From UBA4466 sp963925035 (GTDB lineage: Bacteria; Bacteroidota; Bacteroidia; Flavobacteriales_D; Crocinitomicaceae): a stretch of 64,000 bases of DNA. The translations under genes were made by a program, and so were the position numbers. The stretch covers positions 1-64,000 of the forward strand of contig CAWUSK010000004.1 in the NCBI GenBank assembly GCA_963925035.1. The letters run 5' to 3'. The notes under the pieces are model-generated. The model ran no database searches and was not told the origin of the DNA. It worked only from the letters and a program-made list of their open reading frames with translations. Below are positions 8,957-17,036 of this stretch, piece by piece. Positions within the stretch are counted from its first letter, which is position 1; every line of letters begins with the position of its first letter.

Positions 8957-9811
8957 ATAGCAGATAAAAATAAAATAGCACTGATTACTGGCGCAACTTC
9001 AGGGTTTGGAGTAGTCATTGCACGCCATCTTGTAAAACAAGGTTATTCGCTTATTGTTTTAGGCAGGTCAAAGGATAAACTTGATTCACTCGTTTTAGAT
9101 TTAAAAGATGTGAATTCAAATTGTACTGTTGATCCCATTATGTGCAATCTGTCTTCCTTTAAGTCAATCCAACATGCTTGTGAGACAGTCCAAACAACAT
9201 ACGCGCAGATTGATCTACTGATTTTAAATGCAGGAGTTTGGAACTTTAAATTTGTTGAAACAGAAGATGATATTGAAGAGACCTTACAAGTCAATTTACT
9301 GGCACCCGTTCTAATTTTTCAACGGTTAAGTCAACTCCTTCCAACTGATGGAAATGCAAAGGTAATTTTCACCGCTTCTGGACTTCATCAAGGTGCAGTG
9401 AATTATTCAGATATTGAATTTAGAAATTCCTTTTCAGGATTTAAAGCATATCGCCAATCTAAACTCGGTGTTATACTAATAACGCGACTTTTCGCTAAAA
9501 AAGAAGCGTATGCTGGAATTTCATTTTATGCGGTGCACCCAGGTATGGTAAATACTAATCTCGGACGCAGTGCTGGTTGGTTCTCTAGAATGATTTTTAA
9601 ATTATTAGGGAAATCCAAGGAAAAAGGAGCGCAGACACATCTGTATCTCATTGATGAACCAAAGAGTAAGCTGACTTCGGGAGAGTACTATGCGAACAGT
9701 CAAATTACAAAAGCGAGTGCAGAATCCTATAATTTAGACAACGCAGATAAATTGCTAAATACAATCAATTTATATTTTGACAAGCAACTAAAAAGTGAGT
9801 CGAAGAGTTAA
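8957..9811 (+). CDS. Short-chain dehydrogenase/reductase with ATA at the start position
   Basis: The classical SDR layout is present: T-G-A-T-S-G-F-G at residues 11-18, L-N-A-G in the middle, a serine in F-T-A-S-G, and Y-R-Q-S-K as the catalytic Y-x3-K. It resembles retinol-dehydrogenase or WW-oxidoreductase-like enzymes. The frame is open from 8951 (stop at 8948-8950), and the codon where Met should precede A-D-K-N-K-I-A-L-I-T-G is ATA, not ATG. The first conventional start in frame, a GTG at 9110, would delete the nucleotide-binding motif. So the gene uses a rare ATA start, or a recent mutation has silenced it. It lies 55 bases after the PEP-synthase-like gene. Confidence 0.65.
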   Translation: MADKNKIALITGATSGFGVVIARHLVKQGYSLIVLGRSKDKLDSLVLDLKDVNSNCTVDPIMCNLSSFKSIQHACETVQTTYAQIDLLILNAGVWNFKFVETEDDIEETLQVNLLAPVLIFQRLSQLLPTDGNAKVIFTASGLHQGAVNYSDIEFRNSFSGFKAYRQSKLGVILITRLFAKKEAYAGISFYAVHPGMVNTNLGRSAGWFSRMIFKLLGKSKEKGAQTHLYLIDEPKSKLTSGEYYANSQITKASAESYNLDNADKLLNTINLYFDKQLKSESKS

Positions 9812-9830
9812 TCAATTAATCTAGAAGTAG

Positions 9831-9838
9831 TAGCTTTG
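9831..9838 (+). promoter_or_regulatory. -7 element TAGCTTTG
   Basis: TAGCTTTG fits the Bacteroidetes TAnnTTTG consensus and lies 44 bases ahead of the membrane protein gene at 9883, suggesting that gene has its own promoter. Confidence 0.4.
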
Positions 9839-9882
9839 ACCAACAAATAATACTTACAAAAGAAGCAACAACTCAATAAACG

Positions 9883-10488
9883 ATGATACTGGAATATCAG
9901 TTTGCCATAAATCTTATTGCGGGTGTTTTTTTAGCCGTTGCTCAGTCTATTTATCTCATTCAAGTTTTAAAAAAACAAATAACACCTAGCTTGTTTACCT
10001 GGTTTGGATGGTCCATTTTAGTAACTGTAGCTTTAGTGTCTCAAATAATAGAATACGGATGGGATTGGACCTTGACCGGACACCTCTTTTCCGCCTTAGG
10101 ATGTACATCTATTTTTCTAGCAGCAATCTTCACTAAAAACTTCGTTATGCACAAGGAGGATTGGCGTTTTTTATATTTAGGCCTAGCATGTGTCGCTTTG
10201 TATATCATCTTTTCAGATCCTTGGTTGACAACCATTTTTGCCATTCTAGCCGACCTTGTTTTAGGAATACCCACTTTAATAAAAGGAATTAAATCACCTA
10301 AAACAGAAAAGTCCATTGGTTGGAACATTGCACTAGTTTGTTGGACCTTGACCTTAATAACGTGCCTGGATAACAACGTGATATTTTTCATCTTTCCTTT
10401 CTACTGCCTTCTTTTTAATGTAAGCATGTCCTATTTAACACGAGCAAAAAGAATTTTGGCGATGGAGAAGATCTCTATTCAAGGTTAG
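9883..10488 (+). CDS. Seven-helix-like integral membrane protein
   Basis: The 201-residue hydrophobic protein has about seven predicted membrane segments. It shows internal symmetry of the kind seen in PQ-loop/SWEET-related proteins: an A-V-A-Q-S-I-Y-L-I-Q-V-L-K-K-Q segment early, and L-G-I-P-T-L-I-K-G-I-K-S-P later, each followed by a short loop and a tryptophan-rich helix (F-T-W-F-G-W-S and S-I-G-W-N-I). I do not assign a substrate. No partner gene sits beside it; the next 900 bases are gene debris. Confidence 0.6.
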   Translation: MILEYQFAINLIAGVFLAVAQSIYLIQVLKKQITPSLFTWFGWSILVTVALVSQIIEYGWDWTLTGHLFSALGCTSIFLAAIFTKNFVMHKEDWRFLYLGLACVALYIIFSDPWLTTIFAILADLVLGIPTLIKGIKSPKTEKSIGWNIALVCWTLTLITCLDNNVIFFIFPFYCLLFNVSMSYLTRAKRILAMEKISIQG

Positions 10489-10489
10489 T

Positions 10490-10766
10490 TCACTTCAATA
10501 GTTTCCCTTTTTTCAAACTGCCTTTAGTATCAGAGATCTCATAATAATAAACGCCTGGTTAGAGATGCGCTGTGTTGACAGTCGTTTTATTCGTGAAACT
10601 ACTACGAAGCACCACCTGTCCAAAAGAATTGAAAAGCGCAAAATCTACCTTATCGTCAAACCCATACTCAACCTTGATTTCGTTAGAAAACGGATTTGGA
10701 TAGACAGCAATTTGATATTGAGCGTCGATGCTTTCGTTGAGACCTAAGGTTTCGAAACTACTTTAT
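10490..10766 (-). pseudogene. T9SS type A sorting-domain fragment with internal stop
   Basis: Read on the minus strand, the frame gives L-N-E-S-I-D-A-Q-Y-Q-I-A-V-Y-P-N-P-F-S-N, then F-N-S-F-G-Q-V-V-L, then an in-frame TAA, then P-G-V-Y-Y-Y-E-I-S-D, ending K-L-L-K. This is a full type A T9SS C-terminal domain (Y-P-N-P-F and L-x-P-G-V-Y motifs) with a stop in place of the residue before P-G-V-Y. Nothing of the cargo body remains upstream, because a stop lies at about 10767-10769. It is a cut-off tail of a lost secreted protein. Confidence 0.7.
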
Positions 10767-11221
10767 TTAAAGAATTGGCAAACCCTTCCCGTGATTTTGT
10801 GCGTTCAATTTATTCGCATATGGGAGGTTCAAGATTAAATGATTTTGCTGAAAAACAGATTAGAGAATTAATTAATTCAGTTTCTATTAAATCGGCACTA
10901 GATACATTGATTTATGAAGAATCAAAATCGGCTAATTCTGGTATTCACACAACAGAAGAAGAACTCAAAATGTAACATGTAGTAAAAACTATTTTGGCTC
11001 AACATAAACAAATAGATACTAATTCAATAGGATATCGTGATTTGAAGGGGAAGTTTAGTATTCTGATTGACGATAATCAAAAGAAGAAGGTTTGTGATTT
11101 ATATATTGGAGCCAATTCCTCTAGAATTGAAATTGATGGTGAGAAAATAGATATACCAGACATTGATAGTATTGTAAAACTGAAAAAGAAATTAATCGAT
11201 CAGGCACTTTCTGTTTTGTAG
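10748..11221 (+). pseudogene. C-terminal remnant of a type I/IV-like restriction endonuclease, nonsense mutated
   Basis: The frame encodes P-S-R-D-F-V-R-S-I-Y ... T-E-E-E-L-K-M, hits TAA at 10973-10975, and continues in the same frame as V-V-K-T-I-L-A-Q-H-K, then I-G-Y-R-D-L-K-G-K-F-S-I-L-I-D-D-N, D-L-Y-I-G, and I-D-S-I-V-K-L-K-K-K-L-I-D. The order E-E-L-K-x-(Y)-x-V-V-K-T-I-L, then Y-R-D-x-K-G-x-F-x-I-L-x-D-D-N, is typical of the C-terminal region of predicted restriction endonucleases in Bacteroidetes. The stop most simply arose from a tyrosine codon. The nuclease domain and the start codon are missing, so no activity is expected. Confidence 0.6.
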
Positions 11222-11280
11222 AACTGTTAAATCTCCTCAAACCTTCTTTCCCATTTTAAATAATTTGTACATTTACTTTG

Positions 11281-11376
11281 TACTATAGGGGTGTTCGTTT
11301 TGACGAGCTGAGAATTACCCTTTGAACCAAACATTATTGTTTCGGATAAGAACCTTGTTCAATTGTTGACGGCTAC
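11281..11376 (+). promoter_or_regulatory. TPP riboswitch (THI box), 3' half eroded
   Basis: The 5' half fits the thiamine pyrophosphate aptamer well: GGGGTG at 11288-11293, a hairpin TTCGT-TTTG-ACGAG (P3), CTGAGA at 11308-11313, and TACCCTTTGAACC at 11316-11328, so P2 can form from GGGT and ACCC. The 3' half is poorer. It has CGGATAAGAACC where GGATAATGCC-like sequence is expected, and I cannot find the closing GCG-nAGGGA strand of P1. The downstream ThiF-like gene supports thiamine control. The aptamer may be degenerate or recombined, so TPP binding is uncertain. Confidence 0.6.
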
Positions 11377-11386
11377 CGTATTTTCA

Positions 11387-11479
11387 ATGAAGATGTGGAG
11401 CTTTCAATTTCTACACGAGAATCAGAGAAATTCAGAAACATATTTATTCCATTTGGACCAACAGTTTATTGCACAATGA
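11387..11479 (+). CDS. 30-codon ORF coupled to thiF (possible leader or gene tail)
   Basis: ATG at 11387 opens 30 codons (M-K-M-W-S-F-Q-F-L-H ... D-Q-Q-F-I-A-Q) ending in a TGA that overlaps the ATG of the ThiF-like gene as ATGA. The overlap suggests translational coupling. It could be a leader peptide between riboswitch and thiF, or the in-frame remnant of a deleted thi gene. No family is recognised. Confidence 0.3.
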   Translation: MKMWSFQFLHENQRNSETYLFHLDQQFIAQ

Positions 11480-12186
11480 TAAGGAAGGAAGAATTCGGAC
11501 GTTTTGAAAAGCAAATGGTGCTCAAGGAAATCGGAATACTCGGTCAAACCAAACTAAAAGCGGCTAAAGTTGCTGTTGTCGGTGCTGGCGGGTTAGGTTG
11601 TCCTGCTTTGCAGTATTTGAACAGCATGGGAGTCGGAACACTTGGATTGATTGATTTTGATACCGTGATGGAATCAAATTTACACCGCCAAATTTTATAC
11701 ACTTCTGAGGACATTGGTAAATCTAAGATTGAATGTGCCGCCAAACGTTTGAAAGCACAAAATCCATACACTACCATCATTGAACACAATGTTGTATTGT
11801 CTGAAGAAAACGCGGAAGAGATTCTTTCTCAGTACGATATTGTAATTGACGGTTGTGATAATTTTCTAACGCGCTATGTTGTCAATGATGCATGCGTTAA
11901 GTTGGATAAACCATTGGTATACGGGAGTATTTTAGGTTTCGAAGGGCAAATGGCAACCTTTAATTACAAAGGGAGTAAAAACTTGCGCGATATTTTTCCA
12001 GAGCCACCCAATGCAGAAGATGTTCCGAACTGTTCAGAGAATGGAGTGCTTGGAAGTTTTCCAGGAATTATAGGGACAATGATGGCACAAGAAGCGGTTA
12101 AAGTGATATTGGATTTGAATCCACTCATCAATCATATTCTGCTAGTAGATACTAAGTCGTGGGGAATAACTAAAATTGGCTATTAG
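11476..12186 (+). CDS. thiF: ThiF/MoeB/HesA-family adenylyltransferase
   Basis: The 236-residue E1-like protein has V-V-G-A-G-G-L-G-C-P-A near residues 31-41 (nucleotide-binding loop), D-F-D-T-V-M-E-S-N-L-H-R-Q near 57-69, and I-D-G-C-D-N-F near 118-124. In thiamine synthesis ThiF adenylates the C-terminal glycine of ThiS so sulfur can be loaded; MoeB does the same for MoaD. The THI-box leader favours ThiF. The Cys pairs typical of zinc-binding MoeB are not evident. thiS, thiG, thiH, thiC and thiE are all absent nearby, so this copy is orphaned. A GTG at 11395 would add 27 residues unlike the family, so ATG at 11476 is chosen. Confidence 0.75.
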   Translation: MIRKEEFGRFEKQMVLKEIGILGQTKLKAAKVAVVGAGGLGCPALQYLNSMGVGTLGLIDFDTVMESNLHRQILYTSEDIGKSKIECAAKRLKAQNPYTTIIEHNVVLSEENAEEILSQYDIVIDGCDNFLTRYVVNDACVKLDKPLVYGSILGFEGQMATFNYKGSKNLRDIFPEPPNAEDVPNCSENGVLGSFPGIIGTMMAQEAVKVILDLNPLINHILLVDTKSWGITKIGY

Positions 12187-12264
12187 TTCAAAGTTTAATA
12201 TTTCAATCATTTCCGTTTGTAATTCGAAATCAGTAATCCGTAATTATCAATTATTAATTATCAA

Positions 12265-15114
12265 TTACCCCAATTTTTCCTTCAAATACTTCCCTGTATA
12301 ACTTTTCTTCTCCTTGACCAAGTCTTCAGGTGTTCCTGTAAATAATACATTCCCACCTTTAATACCACCTTCAGGACCGATATCAATAATATGATCCGCA
12401 CATTTGATAACATCCAAATTGTGTTCAATAACGATGATAGAATGTCCCTTATTGATCAACTCATTGAAAGCAATAATTAACTTGTTGACATCATGGAAAT
12501 GTAAACCTGTTGTTGGCTCATCAAAGATAAATAGAGTAGCAGGACTGTTTGCTCCTTTTGCCAAGAACGATGCTAATTTGATACGTTGCGCTTCACCGCC
12601 AGAAAGCGTGCTTGAAGCTTGTCCGAGTTTTAAATAACCCAATCCAACTTTTACCAATGGTTCAATCTTCGCGACAATTTTTTCTTCCAATCGTCCTGTT
12701 CCTTCTTGGAAAAAAGCATAAGCCGATTCAATGTCCATGTCCAATAAATCTGCAATCGATTTTCCACGGTATTCTATTTCTAATGTTTCTGACTTGTAGC
12801 GACTTCCTTTGCATTGATCACACTTCAAATGAACATCTGCCATAAACTGCATTCCAACAGTAATATCGCCTTCTCCTTCGCACACTTCACAACGTCCACC
12901 GTCGACATTAAAACTAAAGAAACCTGGTTTGTAACCGCGAACGGTTGCCAAAGGTAATCTCGAATATAAATCCCGGATATCGTCAAAGGCTTTTACATAT
13001 GTAATTGGATTACTTCGCGATGACTTTCCAATTGGATTTTGATCTACAAATTCAACTGCTTTCACATGTTTAAAATCTCCGTAAAACGATTTAAACTCTC
13101 CTTGTTTGTCTCCGTAAATATCTAATTCCTTTTTTACTGCAGGAAGTAGAATATCTTTTACTAAAGTCGATTTACCCGAACCACTAACACCTGTTACACA
13201 AACCAAACACTGCAATGGAAAATCAACGTCAATGTTTTTTAAATTATGCTGCCTCGCTCCAGAAATACTGAGTTTATTCGTTGATTTCCGGCGGCGTTCA
13301 GGAACTGGGATAACTGCTTTTCCTGTCAAGTAATCCGCTGTTAAACTGTTCTTTGCTTTAATCAATTCTTTGTGAGTTCCTTGAAAAACAACTTCTCCGC
13401 CATAAATTCCAGCCATTGGACCAATATCGAGAATTTGATCTGCTGCTTGCATTATGTCTTCTTCATGTTCCACAACAATTACCGTGTTTCCAATGTCGCG
13501 CAGTGCTTTTAGGACGTTTACCAATTTCTCAGTGTCTTTCGGATGTAAACCAATAGAAGGTTCATCTAAAATATACATCGATCCAACCAAACTACTCCCC
13601 AGAGAAGTTGCCAAGTGTATGCGTTGTGATTCTCCTCCAGAAAGCGAGTTCGAAGCACGATTTAAGGTTAAATAACCCAATCCAACTTCGTTCAAAAAAC
13701 TCAAGCGACTAATCACTTCTGGAAAGATGCGTTTCGTAATGTTATTGTCTTCACTTTCTTTTTTCATTGCTTGAAAAGTAGCGAGACTATCTTCAATCGG
13801 CATAAGTACAATGTCAGTAATCGACTTGCCTTCAATTGTCACATAGTTTGCGTCCTTTCTCAAGCGTGTTCCTTTGCAATCGGGACAATCCGTTTTTCCA
13901 CGGTAACGAGAAAGCATAACGCGGTATTGAATTTTATACGACTTGCTTTCTACAAATTCAAAGAAATGTCGAATTCCTTTTACTGTTTTATTTCCGTTCC
14001 AGAGCAACTCAAGCTCTTTGTCCTTTAAATCAATAATCGGTCGATGAATAGGGAAGTTGTCCGCTTTGTCAATGAATTTGTCCAAGTAGCGACTCATCTT
14101 ATCACCTTTCCATGGAGCGACAGCGCCTTCGTACAAGGATAGATTTTTATTCGGAATTACAAGGTTATCATCTATTCCGATGACCATTCCAAACCCTTCA
14201 CACTTTTTACACGCTCCAAATGGATTATTAAAAGTGAAAAAATGTTCGTTTGGTTCTTGAAATTCCATTCCGTCCAATTCAAAACGATTGGAGAACGTAT
14301 GAATTTTATTGTCGCCCATTGAAAGTACTGAGCAATAACCATCTCCTTCAGCATAAGCCAGAGAAATGGAATCGCCGTAGCGCGAAACGTTATCTTCTAT
14401 TGAGAAATCGATACTCAATCGATCTACCACTAATTGTGCTTTTTCTATGCCTTTTGGAGTTTTCTCAATCGCTTCGTCAAGAGATAGAAAATCATTTTTC
14501 AAGTACAGGCGGACGTAACCTTGCTGCTTCAATATTTCCAATTGTCGCTCAGTACCATATTTACTAAAACCGTGCAACGGAGCAAGAATTACAGCTTTAT
14601 CATCTTTTTTAAAGGTTTTCAAATAATCAACAACGTCGGTAACGTTGTTTTTCTTGACTTCTTTTCCCGAAATAGGAGAGTAGGTCTTACCAAAACGTGC
14701 GAACAATACTTTTAAGTAGTCATAAATTTCGGTACTCGTTCCAACAGTTGACCGGGGATTATTTGAAGTGACTTTTTGCTCAATTGCGATAGCTGGGGCG
14801 ATACCTTTTATATAATCTGCTTCAGGCTTGTCCAGCTTTCCTAAAAACTGTCGTGCGTAAGAAGATAAACTCTCGATGTAACGGCGCTGACCTTCTGCAT
14901 AAAGCGTATCAAAAGCCAAAGAGGATTTTCCAGAACCAGAAAGTCCTGTGATTACAGTAAATTTTCCGTGCGGAATTTTCACGTCCAAACTTTTTAGATT
15001 GTGAATTCGTGCTCCCTTAACTTCGATGAATTTCTGTTGCAATGTCTTTGAATTTAGCTGTGAACCAAAGATAAAAGTTAAATCCGAAATATTCAGGCGA
15101 GAATGATAAAACAA
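12265..15114 (-). CDS. uvrA: UvrABC excinuclease subunit A
   Basis: This 949-residue tandem ABC ATPase finds DNA lesions and loads UvrB in nucleotide excision repair. Walker A loops are G-L-S-G-S-G-K-S-S at 57-65 and G-V-S-G-S-G-K-S-T in the second half. Both halves carry an L-S-G-G-E signature. Zinc-binding C-x2-C pairs include C-P-D-C-K-G in the first half and C-E-V-C-E-G ... C-D-Q-C-K-G in the second. The first ~30 residues precede the conserved F-I-E-V-K-G-A-R-I-H-N-L start of the family. The ATG at 15114 is the only ATG, though a TTG around residue 25 could also serve. Expressed alone. Confidence 0.97.
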   Translation of the reverse strand: MFYHSRLNISDLTFIFGSQLNSKTLQQKFIEVKGARIHNLKSLDVKIPHGKFTVITGLSGSGKSSLAFDTLYAEGQRRYIESLSSYARQFLGKLDKPEADYIKGIAPAIAIEQKVTSNNPRSTVGTSTEIYDYLKVLFARFGKTYSPISGKEVKKNNVTDVVDYLKTFKKDDKAVILAPLHGFSKYGTERQLEILKQQGYVRLYLKNDFLSLDEAIEKTPKGIEKAQLVVDRLSIDFSIEDNVSRYGDSISLAYAEGDGYCSVLSMGDNKIHTFSNRFELDGMEFQEPNEHFFTFNNPFGACKKCEGFGMVIGIDDNLVIPNKNLSLYEGAVAPWKGDKMSRYLDKFIDKADNFPIHRPIIDLKDKELELLWNGNKTVKGIRHFFEFVESKSYKIQYRVMLSRYRGKTDCPDCKGTRLRKDANYVTIEGKSITDIVLMPIEDSLATFQAMKKESEDNNITKRIFPEVISRLSFLNEVGLGYLTLNRASNSLSGGESQRIHLATSLGSSLVGSMYILDEPSIGLHPKDTEKLVNVLKALRDIGNTVIVVEHEEDIMQAADQILDIGPMAGIYGGEVVFQGTHKELIKAKNSLTADYLTGKAVIPVPERRRKSTNKLSISGARQHNLKNIDVDFPLQCLVCVTGVSGSGKSTLVKDILLPAVKKELDIYGDKQGEFKSFYGDFKHVKAVEFVDQNPIGKSSRSNPITYVKAFDDIRDLYSRLPLATVRGYKPGFFSFNVDGGRCEVCEGEGDITVGMQFMADVHLKCDQCKGSRYKSETLEIEYRGKSIADLLDMDIESAYAFFQEGTGRLEEKIVAKIEPLVKVGLGYLKLGQASSTLSGGEAQRIKLASFLAKGANSPATLFIFDEPTTGLHFHDVNKLIIAFNELINKGHSIIVIEHNLDVIKCADHIIDIGPEGGIKGGNVLFTGTPEDLVKEKKSYTGKYLKEKLG

Positions 15115-15319
15115 AAAAAATAATGTGTCGACCCAACTATTTCTTTTCTTTGTCCGTACATGTATTTGATATGACTTATAATAAATGTTAAAATTTGGTA
15201 TTTCAGATATTAACTGTATATTAGCAATTGATTTACTTATAAAAACGCGGAAGCCTATTGATTATAACATTACTCTAAAACAAGTTTGAAATTATTTAAA
15301 CTATCTAATACAGTAAGTT

Positions 15320-15919
15320 ATGGCAATGGACAAGAATATCGATGACCGCGATTTAGTCAACGCATATATCAATGGAGAGGAGAAAGCATTCGAAGCTTTA
15401 CTTATGCGTCATAAAGATAAAATCTACAGATTTATACACATGAAAGTTAGAGATAGTGACTTGGCACAAGATATCTTTCAAGACACTTTCATTAAAGTAG
15501 TCAACACGTTAAAAGCGGGTAACTATAACGAAGAAGGGAAGTTTTTGCCTTGGGCGATGCGTATTGCACATAACTTGGTAATTGACTTCTTTAGAAAGAA
15601 TAACAAAGTGAGAATGATTTCAGAATCTTCTTCTACTAGAGATGACTTCAATATCTTTCACACATTGAAACTGGAAGATGAAAACATCCAAGACGAAATA
15701 ACACGTGTCGAATTGGAAACTCAAATGGTAGACTTATTAGAACATTTGCCAGATTCTCAACGCGATATTTTGAAGATGCGTATCTTTAAAGAAATGTCGT
15801 TCAAAGACATCGCTGAATTGGAAGATATCAGTATCAATACTGCGCTTGGACGTATGCGATATGCATTAATTAATCTTCGAAAATTAATAGAAAAACACGA
15901 TTTAGTAGTACACTACTAA
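15320..15919 (+). CDS. ECF-type RNA polymerase sigma factor
   Basis: The 199-residue protein has sigma region 2 at about residues 12-98, including D-L-A-Q-D-I-F-Q-D-T-F-I-K-V and the F-L-P-W-A-M-R-I-A-H-N core-binding/-10 segment. Region 4 runs from about 130 to 192 with L-P-D-S-Q-R-D-I-L and a D-I-A-E-L-E-D-I-S-I-N-T-A-L-G-R helix-turn-helix. No anti-sigma gene is next to it, and a strong terminator follows directly, so it is a single-gene unit. Which genes it controls cannot be told from the sequence. Confidence 0.9.
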   Translation: MAMDKNIDDRDLVNAYINGEEKAFEALLMRHKDKIYRFIHMKVRDSDLAQDIFQDTFIKVVNTLKAGNYNEEGKFLPWAMRIAHNLVIDFFRKNNKVRMISESSSTRDDFNIFHTLKLEDENIQDEITRVELETQMVDLLEHLPDSQRDILKMRIFKEMSFKDIAELEDISINTALGRMRYALINLRKLIEKHDLVVHY

Positions 15920-15943
15920 GAATTTAAGTTATAGGTTGAAAAT

Positions 15944-15980
15944 AATCTCGCTTGTCCTTATGGATGGGCGGGATTTTTTT
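15944..15980 (+). terminator. Rho-independent terminator after the sigma factor gene
   Basis: AATCTCGC pairs with GCGGGATT, extended inward by TTGTCC/GGATGG with wobbles around a TTAT loop, and followed by a run of eight T. It lies 25 bases after the sigma-factor stop. Confidence 0.85.
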
Positions 15981-16116
15981 TATTCAAAACTTCATGGGAC
16001 TTTACTTCGTGTTGAAAGAATTGAAAAGAAATCGGTGATGTTGCACTTATTTTATTCGATTTCACTAACTTGAAGCTCAAATTGAAACTAATCGATTACT
16101 AATTGATAATTTAATT

Positions 16117-16986
16117 ATGAAGACGATAACTACTTTACTACTTCTTTGTTTGTTCCATTGGTCATTTGGGCAAAGTACATTAGCGGTTAAAAGCCAGCAA
16201 GATCCATCGGATGCATATTACAACGAAATTCGCCTCGATGGAAATCTTATAGAATATGGGATTTGCGATTATACTCCGAGTTTTTATGTTGCCATTTTTG
16301 ATACCGATTGTGAAGCTTGGACCACTATATATTCAGCATTTGGTAATGAAGGACATTATGTTGGTAACCGAAACCATGACGGCAGTTGTGCTAAGAGACA
16401 GATGAGGTATTTCAATTATCACCAAGATGATATTGTAGATTTAACCAATTTGGATTCACTGATTAATTTCTGGATTCCATCAAATCATGCATTTGTAATT
16501 TATACTCCTTTGAGTTATAGTGGAAATCAAGTGTCGTCGCTTTCCCCAACTTTAGCTCAAACATTTGAAAATTTATGGGGAATAGAAGCTACCCAAACGC
16601 AATCCATGATTGTACTTTTTGGAGTGAAAGGTTATCCAGCCTCTTATGCAATGGATACGTTGACTTCAGGAACAACAGTAGAATTTAGCACCGAAATTTG
16701 TCCACATACGGAACAAACGGCAACTTTACTTAGTATTGACGATAGTAGATATAGTTTTAGGATCTTTCCGAATCCGAGTTCAACAAATATCTCAATAGAA
16801 CTAATAGGCAATGATTTAAGCAGTATTGAAGTTGTTGATATGAGCGGAAGAACTGTTCAAAATATCGAAGTACAAAAAAATGTTGAATTGTATTTTGTAA
16901 AGGATTTGTCACCAGGAAGCTATCACGTTCGATTAAGGCGTGGGAATGAAATTATTGAAACAACCAGAATTAGTGTATCGAACTAA
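16117..16986 (+). CDS. Secreted T9SS type A cargo protein
   Basis: The 289-residue protein starts with a signal peptide (K-T-I-T-T-L-L-L-L-C-L-F ... F-G-Q, about 19 residues). Its last ~75 residues are a type A T9SS sorting domain: I-F-P-N-P-S-S-T-N-I-S-I-E-L, then V-D-M-S-G-R-T-V, then L-S-P-G-S-Y-H-V-R-L and a short tail. The central ~190 residues contain several cysteines and I-P-S-N-H-A-F-V-I-Y-T-P-L; I do not recognise the domain. Expected location is the cell surface or medium. The gene is alone between a terminator and a convergent operon. Confidence 0.8.
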   Translation: MKTITTLLLLCLFHWSFGQSTLAVKSQQDPSDAYYNEIRLDGNLIEYGICDYTPSFYVAIFDTDCEAWTTIYSAFGNEGHYVGNRNHDGSCAKRQMRYFNYHQDDIVDLTNLDSLINFWIPSNHAFVIYTPLSYSGNQVSSLSPTLAQTFENLWGIEATQTQSMIVLFGVKGYPASYAMDTLTSGTTVEFSTEICPHTEQTATLLSIDDSRYSFRIFPNPSSTNISIELIGNDLSSIEVVDMSGRTVQNIEVQKNVELYFVKDLSPGSYHVRLRRGNEIIETTRISVSN

Positions 16987-17036
16987 AAACTAGTATTGAA
17001 CTTTTACCTGAGTCGATTTAATACAGCTTTAAGAAA

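Noticed and set aside
10565..10747. A 60-codon plus-strand frame in the debris zone
   Set aside because: It is the mirror of the minus-strand T9SS sorting-domain fragment, which has clear motifs; the plus frame has no family features.
13454..14715. Several plus-strand frames opposite uvrA
   Set aside because: They are antisense shadows of a highly conserved gene and have no start context or family match.
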